Shown: piece by piece, positions 26,111 through 37,562 of the stretch
Layout: each line of letters opens with the position of its first letter
Position numbering within the stretch: the stretch's first letter is position 1
Assembly (NCBI GenBank): GCA_944472155.2
Contig: OX235275.1
Location: 28,572,865-28,636,864 of the forward strand
Source: Trichobilharzia szidati
Taxonomy: Eukaryota > Platyhelminthes > Trematoda > Strigeidida > Schistosomatidae
Reading direction: 5' to 3'
Length of the DNA stretch: 64,000 nt
The notes under the pieces: model-generated
What the model was told of the DNA's origin: nothing
The model's input: only the letters and a program-made list of their open reading frames with translations
The model's database searches: none
Position numbers and translations under genes: made by a program

Positions 26111-26236
26111 TTATTTTGTCACCTGACATTTTACTATGATTGCTGTCACAAACAATTTAATTGCATTTCATACTAATATTATTATTGTATGTATTCACAT
26201 TATAACTCGCAATTTACTCATGAGATTTTATTTCTT
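26111..26236 (+). repeat. Dispersed repeat C, copy 2
   Basis: Direct-orientation partner of 22632-22760. It lies immediately upstream of the LINE remnant beginning near 26260. Confidence 0.65.
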
Positions 26237-26259
26237 AAATAAAAAAATGATGCTCAGGA

Positions 26260-28780
26260 AGGCTTCGTGTGCTTTTTGAAGTGTGTTGGCGGTCGCTACT
26301 TCCCAACTGCCCTCAGCGTGGAAGTTGATTGAGTCTTCGGGTACCTAAAACAGAGATAGGGTTAGTTTTGGGTGACCACAGAGCCCAGAAGACAGATGCT
26401 TGAGCCTGGTCACACACGGCCTGTATGAACTGGTTTCGGAGATTGGTTCCGTATTAGTTATTTTAGCGCCGGTTACAGACCACCGTAGGGTAAGTCGGGA
26501 TGCACAATTATAAGGGTCGGCCTTTTCTAACCTTTTCTTTTCAAAGTTGAGAGACAGCGTAGCTGGCATGCTGGTCATCAGAGGGAAACATCTTACTGCT
26601 GTTACATCCCTGCAGTACGACTTCGCCCTCAGACCCCCAGCATAGATTAAAAAAATTAAATACACAGTGCCAGTAACTGCTATCCTAACAACATTCCTGG
26701 CACTGTAAGACCTGCAGGAACAATAGTCTCAGCCGCTGCAGCTTGTTGAGTCATTGCGATATGCAAGCCCGACCACCACGTCAAGGTAGCAGCTATTGGT
26801 TGGAAGATGGAAAAGACATTGGCGATAGGTAACACCAGACAACTATTTAGACTTATCAGAGAAACAGGTGGTAATAGGCAAATTCTTAGTGAAACAGTAT
26901 CTGAGAAAAATGGCACCATACTTAACTCCTAGGATAGACGAGTAGAACGTTGTAAGAAACACTTTGAGGAGCAGTTTAATTGGCCTATAGCCACGCTCAA
27001 GTTACCGAACATCCAAGACCTTCCTGAATGGAATAAAGACACAGGTCCTCCATTCCTAGATGAAACTACGAAGGCTGTCACTAATCTGAGACGATGCAGA
27101 GCAACAGGACCTGACTGAATGACTCCAGAGGTATTTAAGTACAATGGAGACAGTTTACTGTCTGCGTTAACTGAGGTACTAGGCAGCGTCTGAGAATCAT
27201 AGGAAGTCCCTTCGGTTCGGTGTGAGTCACTGATTACTCCCATATGCAGGAAGGGAGACAAGTCTTCCTGTGATAATCACAGGGGGATTAGCTTGACTAA
27301 TATGGTATCTAAAGTTCTACACTCAATAATCATGCGTAGACTAAGGGGTCCACAGGAGGAGTAAACACTAGAGAACCAGTCAGGCTTCAGACCAGGAAGA
27401 GGATATATTGATCATATCTTCACCCTCCGACAGATTCTGGAACATTAGCATACTTACCGTTGGCGTCCAACAGTTCTTATATTTCTTGACCTAAAGGCGT
27501 TATTCGATTCTGTCGACTAAGAGGTACTGTGGCGATGCTTGGCTGTAAATTGAGTGGCAAGAAAATACATTGCACAGATCGAGGCACTCTACTCGAACTC
27601 ATGTAGCCAAGTGAGAGCTTACGGCGAGTTGTTATCTGAGCTGGTGACAACTAGTGGTGTCCGTCAGGGATGCCCATCGTTCCCGTTTATATTCAATCTC
27701 ATCAAAGATGTACTAATGGACTTAACACTTACTGACTTCAGGGATTGATTGGTGACCAGGGAATAATCTCGTTGACTAAGAATATGCAGATGATATAGTC
27801 CTTCTCGGTGAAGACGCCGACAACACGCAGAGTCTTCTGAACACCTTGAGTTGCAATCTACGAATGTTTGGCATGCGATTCGCTCCCTCCAAATGTAAGA
27901 TGGTGCTATAAAACTGGATTACACTGACTCCTAGCTAAGAAATAGGGAGTGAAGTGGTAGAGCACGTTGACTGCTTCATTTATTTGAGAAGTTGGTCACT
28001 GAAGAAATCTATGTACGGATACAAAAGCCTTGTTTTGCATATGCCAGTTTACGCCATGTTTGACGTAGACGTGGAATCGGGATATCGACGAAAGGGCGTG
28101 TGTACTGCTCAGAAGTCCGCTCCATCCTCCTTTATGGCTAGGACACCTGGGCATTGAGAGTGGAAGACATGAAAAGTTAGCTGAATTTGATCAAAGGCGC
28201 TTGAGTTCTATCACCCGTGTGAAATAGTAAAGTAGGGTGAGCCATATTAAGGTTATGCCTCAAGTGCCAGGTAAAGAGGGGAAATCAATAGACGGGGCTG
28301 TGAAGTTGCATCGACTGAGATGTTTAGGACGTGTGTTAGGCATGTTTAGCCATCGTCTTCCTCGATAAGTAATGTTAGCTGACATAGGGTCGGGTTGGAA
28401 AATAGCCAGTGGTGGTCAAACAAAAACATGGCTCTATTAGTCAATGAAATAAACATCAGTTAGTTTAAGCCACGTAGGAATATGAAGACTTCATGGTTGG
28501 GGTCTTCGTGATGGTAGACACCAATGGCTGGAGACAGTTGATGATAGTGCTCGAAATCTTCTTTGTCAATGGTACAGATGCATTCACTCATTGTAACTTA
28601 CAATGCCCAATTAAACTATGCTGTACTTCCATATTGCTATGCTTTTTGTCTCATATGTCTGTTTACTGTCTCTTTTTTGCGTTTCTTTTCCCTTTCTTCT
28701 CTGGCTTTGTGTGCAGAGTGAAGTGTGGCGATATCGGTGCAGCACTGTCCATAATGAAACACACAGAATGATTCACTTAA
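26260..28780 (+). mobile_element. Non-LTR retrotransposon (second LINE lineage), near full RT domain, broken
   Basis: Plus-strand motifs in order: the linker ending TLAIGNTRQLFRLIRETGG and ERCKKHFEEQFNWP (26810-26980); a 'LRRCRATGPD.MTPEVFKY' block; ICRKGDKSSCDNHRGISLTN (27245-27300); GFRPGRG and TLRQILEH; FLDLKALFDSVD, the motif A equivalent (about 27482); SGVRQGCPSFPFIFN (27653-27700); EYADDIVLLGEDAD with both catalytic Asp kept (27779); an FGMRFAPSKCKMVL block; and STKGRVYC and SILLYG near 28092-28135. Stops and frameshifts break it throughout. The tail to about 28780 looks like 3' UTR. It differs from the RTE copies and is common in trematodes; I leave the clade open (CR1-like or R4-like). 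Minus-strand frames at 26345-27261 are its antisense. Confidence 0.82.
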
Positions 28781-29689
28781 TTAAAAGGTAGCAACATCCA
28801 TTGATTAAAACTGGTTTTATCACCAGAAAACACACAACCAGACCTGAAAAGGCAAACAAGTGGGTGTTTCGTGATTATAAGGAGATTAAATATAGGCGTC
28901 TTTGTTTTCTCAACTCACTCTCAACTAGTTTAAGAATATAAGCCCTTGGTTCTCAAAACAACACTAAGAGGAGTATTATGAAAGAATATTTGAGAGGTGA
29001 AATGTCAATATTTGACGTCTCAACGGAAATATGATCTTTTCAGAAACTGTGTGAGCAATTTTTACCATACATATGTGTAATATAACGTTGACACAAACGT
29101 CCACACGTTTTGTTGAAAACATTTCGCTTTACCAGATAACATCAGTGTAGATGTTTGAAAAGTAGTTCAGTAGATTTTGTTCACTATGCTTTATTACTGG
29201 TTAAACTGAGACTGAATAGCATTCACCTGACACTATCTTTTTATGAGGCAGAAAGTCAGAAGAACATTTCATATTTTCCAGTGATAACCACTAACTTAAA
29301 ATTATTAAAAGTAACTGAAATGAAGTAGAAATAATCAGATTTTCCCCAGTTAACGTTAAGTTTATGTGTTTGATGACAGTCGGACAGGATCTGCATGAAA
29401 AGCATACAACATGTCAATTTACACATGCCGTTCTTTAGAAAATATTTAACAAACAACTGACTAACGAGTACCAAAGCCTTCTAGACGCTGAAATGTGCAT
29501 GTTCACTGAATATCATGTAACCTAGTGAAGTATGATTATTCTTGCACGAGTAAAGATGTGACAAAACGAACGACAAGAGTTGATGGACTTTTTAAGCTTC
29601 GAAAATTCTCGTTATTGGTGAATAATTGAAACTTTCAGAGTAGGGTAAGGTACATGTTCATCACTCGGAAATAAGTTTGGAAATCTTCT
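28781..29689. other. Unassigned spacer sequence
   Basis: Nothing recognisable is seen. The minus-strand frame 29256-29474 (72 codons, hydrophobic) matches no family I know. Confidence 0.4.
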
Positions 29690-30130
29690 ACAGTCTTCAT
29701 AAAGACCAAAGTTCCCGTTTCCAACACAAGTGTTAAGTCACTCAGTTCTCTGATTTGGGTCATCCACCTGGCCACAGTGTCAAGCAAAGCATTTTCAGCA
29801 GGCTGATGCAGACTTTAATCGACAGCTTTCTTCTCTGACTACATAGTGAAGATCAAATAGCCAGCCAAGTAAAGTCAGCAACAGCAAACTCTACGAATGC
29901 ACCTACCGATGAAAATCTATTGCTCAACAAATACGCAGATGAAAATAGTGATGGATTGGGCACACACTAAGGACACCGTCGAATGAGATTGTGCGCCACT
30001 CCATTGACTAAGTGGAATCCAAATAGGAAGTGAGGATGGAGCGACCAAGGGCGACATGGTGTAGATCGTGCGAGGAGGAGATAAGAGATTATGAGCTATC
30101 GTGTACGGTTGAAAAATTAAGCTTCATGAA
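29690..30130 (+). mobile_element. Heavily worn RTE C-terminal fragment
   Basis: In shifting plus-strand frames one can read remnants of the RTE tail: NTSVKSLSSL (NxxVKSVLL block), a segment like 'EIRRRKWKWIGHTLRKPSN', and near 30000-30080 'WNPxGxRGWxDQGRHGVDRARRRR', the usual final arginine-rich block with an ATGGTGTAGATCGTGCGAGG tail. It is more eroded than the copy at 25062. Confidence 0.5.
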
Positions 30131-30999
30131 ATGATGCATCTAGTTGAGAATATCTGCTTAATAATTTGTCACACCAATCTCTTTGCAGACTTTTGTATCT
30201 ACATAGAAGGGAAACGCTCTCCGCTGTCGTTATATCTTCCTTCCTTCCTATGCAAATTGCAAGGTTGTTCTAAAATCAGTACACTGGAGTGCATTTTACC
30301 TAATCTGTATTCAGTTTGAATTTATTTCAACACATTTCACTCTGTCTTAGTCGACTTAATTGTAACACTGTGAGTATAGTAACTAGATGTTTAAGTAAAT
30401 TCTAGATCCTACGCTCTCTATGTCAAAATATTTTGAATGGAATTTCAAAGCTAATCCACATTTCATGTTGCTTCATTCTTTATAATTTGTGTGACAGATT
30501 ATAAAATCTCTCACTGAATCCTAGAATTCATCCATCGTTCACTATCTCACCTTCTGCCTTTTTGAAACAAGGACATCACCTGCTTCTATGATAACTTTAA
30601 CGTTAATTCATATGCTGTCAGAATGCACTGAGACAATTGAACCATAGGGAAGAGATTGCGACATACTGACCGTATTTTAACGCAACTACCAAGTGTATAA
30701 ACGGTCACATCAGGAATGACACAAACAAATTTGATTGTCACAATAAGTCCGCACATCGATTAATGGAGATTCATCATGGGGTTTGCTATATTTGCCTGGC
30801 TTGTAGCTAGCTATGTATTGGCGAATATTCCTACATCCACCTATGATAAAGTGATGTGATAATTGGCAAGTGATGGAAAATGAGGATTTCAGATTAGTTT
30901 TTGTCAATATTATTAGAGATTCTGACATCAAAATGATGTCTAACCTTCAGAAATGGATTGTGTAGCTAAGCTTTGTCAAGCAATAGATGCTGAAATCAA
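30131..30999. other. Unassigned spacer sequence
   Basis: Nothing recognisable. If the Gypsy element that follows had simply inserted into the arm, this stretch should resemble 19648-20500, and it does not. Confidence 0.4.
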
Positions 31000-32465
31000 A
31001 CCTACGCGTAATCACAGCAGCTTTTTGTCGGTAGTAGGACACTGATCAACCAAGCAAGTTGTCCAGGGGTCATTCCTTTGACGACACACTCCTTTACCTC
31101 ACCTGGCCTACAGCACGCCCGATATACGAGGAAAGTTAAGTATGAGCATGTCAGAGCCAAAACCTAGCTGCTAATGAAAACTGAAGCCAACATTGAGCCA
31201 CTTGAAAGGAGAAAAGCTGTTAAGTAAAAAGTGAAAATTTTCGACGATGTTGGTCCCAAGCCGTACAACCAGATATATATATCCTTCGAGACAAGAGAGG
31301 AGTACCGTGAAGCATTCTCATGAATTGAGGACGAATCCAATGTCGCCATGTGGAGACATTGTCGTCACGTAATATTTCTTAAACGTTGTACACAAACAAA
31401 ACCGATTTTCCAGGCTTAATCAGTGAACGCCAGCGTCATCAAAACCTGCCTGCTCATTTGTAGCATTCATCGCGGACAGCCTCAGATCCTTGAGGAAGAA
31501 TGCTGCAATTCAAGAGGTTCCGAACGACCTCATACCATCCACAAACGAACGGTCTGACGGAGAGAAACAACCGTAAGCTGAAGGAGTGGATGGCCTCGAA
31601 GGGCGGTAACTAGGAAACGGAGCTGCCACTGATTCTACTAACACATCGTGCCACCGCCCAGGAAACAACGAAAAAGTAACCCTTTCAACTGATGTATGGT
31701 AGAAAACCACGATTACCGATACACAACGAAATCTGGCCCCTTCACCAAAAGTGGAGTACGAAGAAATTAAAAGCAGAACGGAAAGAAGCCGTCAAGAATG
31801 TAATGCAGAAGCAGCGGAGGAGTGGCACGAAGTCTCAGCTGAGAGAAGAGACTCAGTGCGTTACCTTTGCAGTCGGGGACCAAGTGAAGTGTAGAGACAG
31901 AAGATATGCTGTTGGATGCGGGCTAGGTTCACGAAAACTCCTTCTAAAGTGGGAAGGATCATACACATTCACAAAAAGACGAGGTCAAGTATATACTATC
32001 AGAAGAGGTGACAAACAAAAAGAAGTTAACGCCATTCAGATCCAACGATGGGTGCATTGAGACAAGCCGGTCTGTAACAATCATTAACTAGGGGATGCAT
32101 CACCCAGAAGGTCGGAACGCCTGCGCGCGAAGCTATTTGACGTGGGGACGAGTGTGGTGAGAGATGGTTGCTAGCCAAATTGGTAGACAGTAATTGAGGT
32201 TAATCTTTATGTCTCAAATATTAGTCATGTGAAAACAAGGTCAAAGATGGACAGCAGACTTCGCGTAGGCGGATACAGTTAGCATATAGATGATCTGACA
32301 CAACCACAAGAGAAGCAAGGTTAACTTTCTGTCAGAAACAACCAATCAAGAGACTGTATTTTCTACTAACAATAATCTACAATAATGTACATTAAAATCT
32401 ATAAATTCGTGTTGATTTTCCTTAATAAACGATCTGTTGCCTGACTCTTGCCTTCTATCGTTACA
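31000..32465 (+). mobile_element. Ty3/Gypsy-type LTR retrotransposon, 3' half
   Basis: Plus-strand reading around 31515-31600 gives the integrase core end, SYHPQTNGLTERNNRKLKEW, with the catalytic Glu in the TER triplet, then an 'ELPLILLTHRA' block. The frame 31692-32060 begins MYGRKPRLPI and continues through a basic region and FAVGDQVKCRD to a GPY/F-like module (LLLKWEGSYTFTKRRGQVYTIR) and an end near QIQRWVH. These are standard C-terminal features of Gypsy integrases. A 393 bp LTR follows at once. Upstream protease/RT parts and a 5' LTR were not found in the window, so the element is truncated; stops break the core. Confidence 0.8.
32073..32465 (+). repeat. 3' LTR of the Gypsy-type element
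   Basis: It starts with TGTAAC and ends with GTTACA, the inverted terminal hexamers of an LTR. It lies twelve bases after the integrase frame. Inside are a TATA-like CTATAAATTC near 32399 and an AATAAA signal at 32424-32429, followed by CTGACTCTTGCCTTC close to the end. No second LTR copy was noticed. Its last base is immediately beside the start of palindrome homology (32467). Confidence 0.82.
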
Positions 32466-32466
32466 A

Positions 32467-33889
32467 TGATACTTTGAGCAAGCTGCAGCGAAATGATTAT
32501 GAAACTTAACCAGAAACACGTCACAGTAGTAACACGAGAATTTGATATAGTGAGTCATTAGCCCTGTGTCAAACGATTGATGTGATCTTCCTGAAACAAA
32601 ATGCTCATCTTGCTTTCTGCAGTTGGATATCATTCAAAAAAGATAATCGTTAGGAAAGCATGTTGAATATGAGAAATTTCAGAAGAACAATCAGTACTGT
32701 AGTCGAAGAACAACCAGATTTTCAGCGATTGACGAAATTGACATGTTACAAAAAACGTGTTACTGTGACATCTAGCGAATTGTAGATTCTTGTCGATGGA
32801 ATATTCTTAAACTAACTGATTCCAGGATATAGGGTTTTCTGTTAGAGTCCGATTTTCCAGATCACTGTCATCTACCTCATGCACGTGAAAACTTTGTTGC
32901 TAAAAGTAAAGTGAATTTAACTCTTTTCATGGTTTTCACCACTATTTCGTGTGACAATTTTTCTAACCATTTTGCTCAACTGCATCAAGGCTTTCGGATA
33001 AACAGCCACTTCTAATTCTGCCATCATTATTTACCAGGATGCACTAACTGTTTTATGAAGTCGTCGAAATATGTGTTAAACTTGTTATAACCTGTTGTTT
33101 GTGATCTATATTTTTGCCAGCTGTTCAGTGTGTAGAATGTTCATAAATTTAAACTTCAGTGAAGCGCATTGCTTGCAAAATTGAATTGTGACTATGTGTT
33201 TCATTTGGTGCATCGTCACCAGCGTCGATTGTAGGTAACGCATTTCTTTCAGATTTTTTAAATCAGCAAGCTTGGTGATGGTGTTCCTTGTGAGATTCGA
33301 GCCTAGCACGCATTGTTTCACACTCAATAATGTTATTCATAAGTCCACTTGAGCAAATTGGCGCTTGGTTAGACTCTCGACGTGGATTGCAGATGATGTC
33401 GAGGTGAGAAGGAGAAATGCACATCCTGTATTCCGATCCATATCACTCTTCACTCGGAAACATGATGTTTATACTCAGATGTTGTCGGGTTGTCTCAAGT
33501 GAAAGATGACAATTTCAACAAGAGCCGAGTATTCAGTCCACGGAAGTGAAAAGTAATTTAAACACATAAAGCACTTGAGGCTTGCGTTTTGAAATGCGTT
33601 CCCTGACAAATGATGGCAATATGATTGATTCTAAAACCTCCCTAGCTGGCTGACTCGCTAGTTTCATAGTGGATCCCTTGCCCAGGAAAGAGGGTAGGAT
33701 TGAGCATGCGGCTATTGACCCTGCAATATCAGCCAAACTGCCACAGAAGCTTAAACGCACAAGAAGAATATTATAAATGCCAAAAATATAAAAACAATCT
33801 CATTCTTCACTAGAATCAGGAAGATGAAATTACGTGGGCTGTTGAATGCCTTCATGAAGCCAGTCAGTCAGGCGATGTGTCTTCTCTCA
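32467..33889. other. Unassigned inner right-arm sequence
   Basis: Mirror of 18263-19647. The minus-strand frame 33533-33760 is the longer version of the KLASQPAREVLESI frame. No family is recognised. Minus-strand frame 32346-32633 is half arm sequence and half LTR. Confidence 0.45.
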
Positions 33890-36665
33890 CAAAAAAACAG
33901 GAATAAGAATGGAGACATGAAATGTCCATACAATGCACGAGACTGAGATGACTGCCCAGGTAACCAACGAAATGCGAAGATATGACATATAAGTGCTGGA
34001 TATATGTGAGAGCAGATCGAATCCATGTAGACTATCAAAATTATCAACTACGGAGTCAATTATGTACTCCGACCACAGAGATGACAACCACAAGCACTGC
34101 GGGAGTGCCTGTCATGATGTTGGCGATGTCAGACGAAGCCATGAAGCAGTGGGAGCCAGTTTCCTCCCGCAGGCTAATCACAGCAAGATTCACCTTAAAA
34201 ATGAAGGAAGGAAGGTTACAGTTATCCAATGCTGCTAATCCAGAAATAGCTCAGAACAAAATAACAAGGAAGATTTGTAATGAAATCTGCAAACAATAGC
34301 GGATTCCACGCCAAATAGCGAGATGAAAATCTAAATGAGCGTTATGAATGCCAAACTGGGAGAAAATAATACAAGAAGAAATCTCACCGTGTGCTAAGAG
34401 ACTTACGGTGAAATGAACGATGATTGAGAACTCTTCGCAGATTTCTGCGCCTTCGATCATTTGACGATAGGATACAGCGTGTCCAAGCACAAGGACATGT
34501 ACAAGTCCACAAGAATTTAGACTGAAAGAATTACCAAAAGCCAGATGGACTTCATCTCAATCTCGAGAACGCGGAGATGCAACAAGGTGAAGGCAAAGTC
34601 AAGAAGGAGGCAGATGTGGGCTCAGAGCATCATCTACTTCAGGGAACCTTCAATTTGAAGTCAAAGGCCGTCAAAACACTACATGATATTGCTGAAGAAA
34701 TCTGAGTGGAAGAACATTGGAACTCTGAATGAGACGTTCACAACTGTTCTCGGAAGAGAGACGAGACAAGACGAGGGATGGCTCTCAACAGACATGCGGA
34801 AGCTAACAGAAGGGAGGGAGATGATTAAACGCAAGATGAACCGATGCAAAGACGGACAGTAGAAGGATCAGCTAAGTTCAGTGTTACTGCACTGAACAGA
34901 GGAGTATAGAAACGTGCCAGAAGAAACAAATTACAAGTCAACGACACACTGTCCTGCAAATAAAGCGGAACAGGCAAGTTGCAGATAACAGAGACCTAAT
35001 AACGGTACCCTATATGGGCAAAAGTCAACGCAGATGAAACCTATAGAAGGTGAACGATGGGACCTAATCACCATAGAGGAGATATAGACATATTTGAATC
35101 TACAATCACCTTAGAAAATACCTACAACGATACTCACATGACAGTCAGTGGACAGCAGTACTCCAAAATAAACAGAAGTCTTAAATTAAACCAAGCTATA
35201 GTAAGGCGAGCAAGACAGCAGGACAAGACGGAATTCCCCCTGAAGCAATGAAAACTGACCCGGAGACTGCGACAGATGTCCTCACGCCATTATTACAAAA
35301 GGTTTGGGAAGAAGGAAGAAGAGCTACCTCGTCGAGGTGCCAAAGAAGGTCATCTTGGGCCTGTGCAAGAACTGGCGTCGAGTAATTCTGCTGTCCACGT
35401 CAAGTAAAATACTAAGTCACATCATCCTACAGAGAATAAAACATGCACTGGATGCAGAACTACGCCAACTAGAAGCAAGCTGAATTCAGGAAAGACAAAC
35501 CATGCGCTCATCAGATTGCAACTCTACGCATCTTCATCACAGAACGAAGCATAGAATGGCAGTCGAACCCCTACCTCAACTTCATCGACTTTGAAAAACC
35601 TTTCGAAAGCGTTTACTGAGAAGTAATTTGGAAACTACTTCAACACTACTGCATGCAGTTCCCAAACCTTTATCAACCTCATTCAACAACTGGCTTTATG
35701 ACACTGCTACTTGTCAGGTGATCCGCAAAGCGGAGACTCACTGAGGCGTTCAGTGAGAACACAGGAGTTAGACAAGGCTGCCTATTATCACCAATGATAT
35801 GCTTAATTGTGGTGGACTGGATTATGCATCAGACTGTGGGTACCGAGAGGAAAAGAATACGCTGAGCCGATACTAAGACCCTAGAAGATCTGCATTTTGC
35901 AGATGATTTGTGTCTAATGTCACACAAACTAGAAGACTTGTAGGCGAAAACCAACAAACTGGCTGTGGACGAAGGTAGAAAAGACAAGCCTTCAGGTTAA
36001 CATGAAAAGGATCGAAGTAATAAAGGGATCCAATCAACAGCAACAGCAACCAGCCACAGTTACCATCAACGAGAGAGATTTGAAACAGATTACTTCTTTA
36101 AATTATCTAGGAAGCGCGTATAGTTTCAACCAGGGGCAGACGGAACGTACCAGGTTGTCAAAACCAGCCAGAGTCAAAAAGACAAGATACTCCTTCATCA
36201 ACCTGAGACCAGCTAAGAAATCTTCTGCACTCAGAACAAACAACGAGATTCGGAATTACAGCACAAATGTTAAATCAGTCAGTTCTTTTATACTGGCCAG
36301 AAATTTGGAAGGATTTCCAACAGACCAGTGGGGACGTTTATCAACAGCTGCCTTCACTGACTTCATAATGAAGGTTGAATGGGTCACCAGAAAGAATTAC
36401 CAACAAAATCTGTGGCAAAAAACCTACCAAAAGACTATTACTCAACAAATGTATAGGAGAAAATGGCAATGGAATGAGCAAACTCTGAGTAGACCATCAA
36501 ATGATATCACACTACGACCTGGTCTCCCTAGGGTAACATGGATGAGTTCGTTGGAGAAAGAGGATCAGAGACTCTGGGCAATCGTGGTTCTGTCTGAAGA
36601 GGACCACAGGGAATAGGACAAAGTGCAGACAAACTGCTGAAGGCTGAGTTTCCAATAAGAAGCCA
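33890..36665 (+). mobile_element. RTE/SR2-type non-LTR retrotransposon remnant (right arm)
   Basis: This is the better-preserved partner of the left-arm copy. In order: endonuclease start (about 33925-34299: VTNEMRRYDI, ICESRSNPC, DEAMKQWEPVSSR, NEICKQ); middle region with TVLGRETRQDEGWLSTDMRKL (about 34743-34800) and QQDKTEFPLK near 35220; 'CKNWRRVILLS' at 35367; the HFADDLCLM catalytic box intact at about 35890-35916; then a 204-codon open frame at 36002-36616 with the LNYLGS block, the TNVKSV block, RRKWQWNEQTLSRPSNDIT and a C-terminal end. The tail with AAGAAGCCAAAGGAACAGTAATAATA lies at 36655-36680. Frameshifts and stops make it inactive. Confidence 0.87.
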
Positions 36666-37364
36666 AAGGAACAGTAATAATATCACACTTAATGAATAAC
36701 CATATTAAGTGAATTCATTTTTTGCAGTGTCAGTTTTATTCATCCTCTCAACTTATTGCATATTGCTTCATTAACTTACTAATCCTACTATTCTCAAAGA
36801 TTTCATATCCCTTCCCAGGACCTAAACAGTGATACTGAACTATAATTATACCCACGAATATTTAATCACATTTCTTTGGATTACCTTAAGTGATGCATTT
36901 TCTTGAAAGTCATATATGTATGACTTCCCAACTTGACTATAAATTGGTTGAAAAGAGTTTTTCCGCTACACATATACTTAATCTATAAATTGGCAGAAAC
37001 AGCAACGGTTAGTATGATATCTGTCTGTGTTATAATTTCCGAGAAGACGTCTAGTAACAGAAACGATTTAATTTCATATACTAATCAAACCATTTTATTC
37101 ATTTATAAGTACAAGAAATTAAATTCAAAAATGAATTCATATTGTTTAATATCACAACAGAGAAAGATACTAAATGTTGTGTTAAAATGTTCCAAAAAGT
37201 GCGAAGAAAAGTTTTTTTGTGAAAAAGTACAAAATAATGAATGTCACAAATTCCATCTGGAAGTAGGTCAGTAATATTCATCTTCCACCACGATTGATTG
37301 TTCTGTGCCACTCTAAAATGAAGTGAAAAACATAAGAATGTTTGAAACTAGGTAATAACTGTCC

Positions 37365-37562
37365 AACATTTTCTGAAATACTCAGTTTATAAAATATTCT
37401 CTTCTTTAAGATGTCCGATAGATAATCGCCTCCTAACGGCACATACACGTATAGGATCTTCATCTTGTCTGAGTGGTGAGGCATTCTTTCTTCGGCTTTG
37501 TGTTTTACGCGTTCATCTATAAGGCATAAGAGAAAGTCATTCTCTAGTTTTGTATTCCTCAA
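37365..37562 (-). mobile_element. Penelope-like element 3' region fragment (right arm)
   Basis: Minus-strand frame 37278-37562 is the mirror of 14285-14480 and carries SDKMKILYVYVPLGGDYLSD, nearer to the PLE linker pattern than the left copy. The following sequence (37099-37311) is a separate frame because of an indel. Assignment is moderate to weak, as for the partner. Confidence 0.42.

Larger units (their letters stand above)
19648..32466. other. Spacer between the palindrome arms
   Basis: About 12.8 kb is present once between the two arms. It holds pieces of at least four retroelements (RTE 3' end, a second LINE, a worn RTE fragment, a Gypsy 3' half), a repeat shared with 61303-61920, an AT microsatellite at 24339-24376, and stretches with no recognisable content. 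The right border coincides with an LTR end. The left border (19647/19648) shows no element end that I can recognise. Confidence 0.85.

Noticed and set aside
26345..27261. Three minus-strand open frames of 79-110 codons
   Set aside because: They are antisense to the LINE remnant, whose plus-strand motifs explain the sequence.
32346..32633. Minus-strand frame of 95 codons
   Set aside because: It is a chimera of palindrome arm and LTR sequence, created by the junction at 32465.
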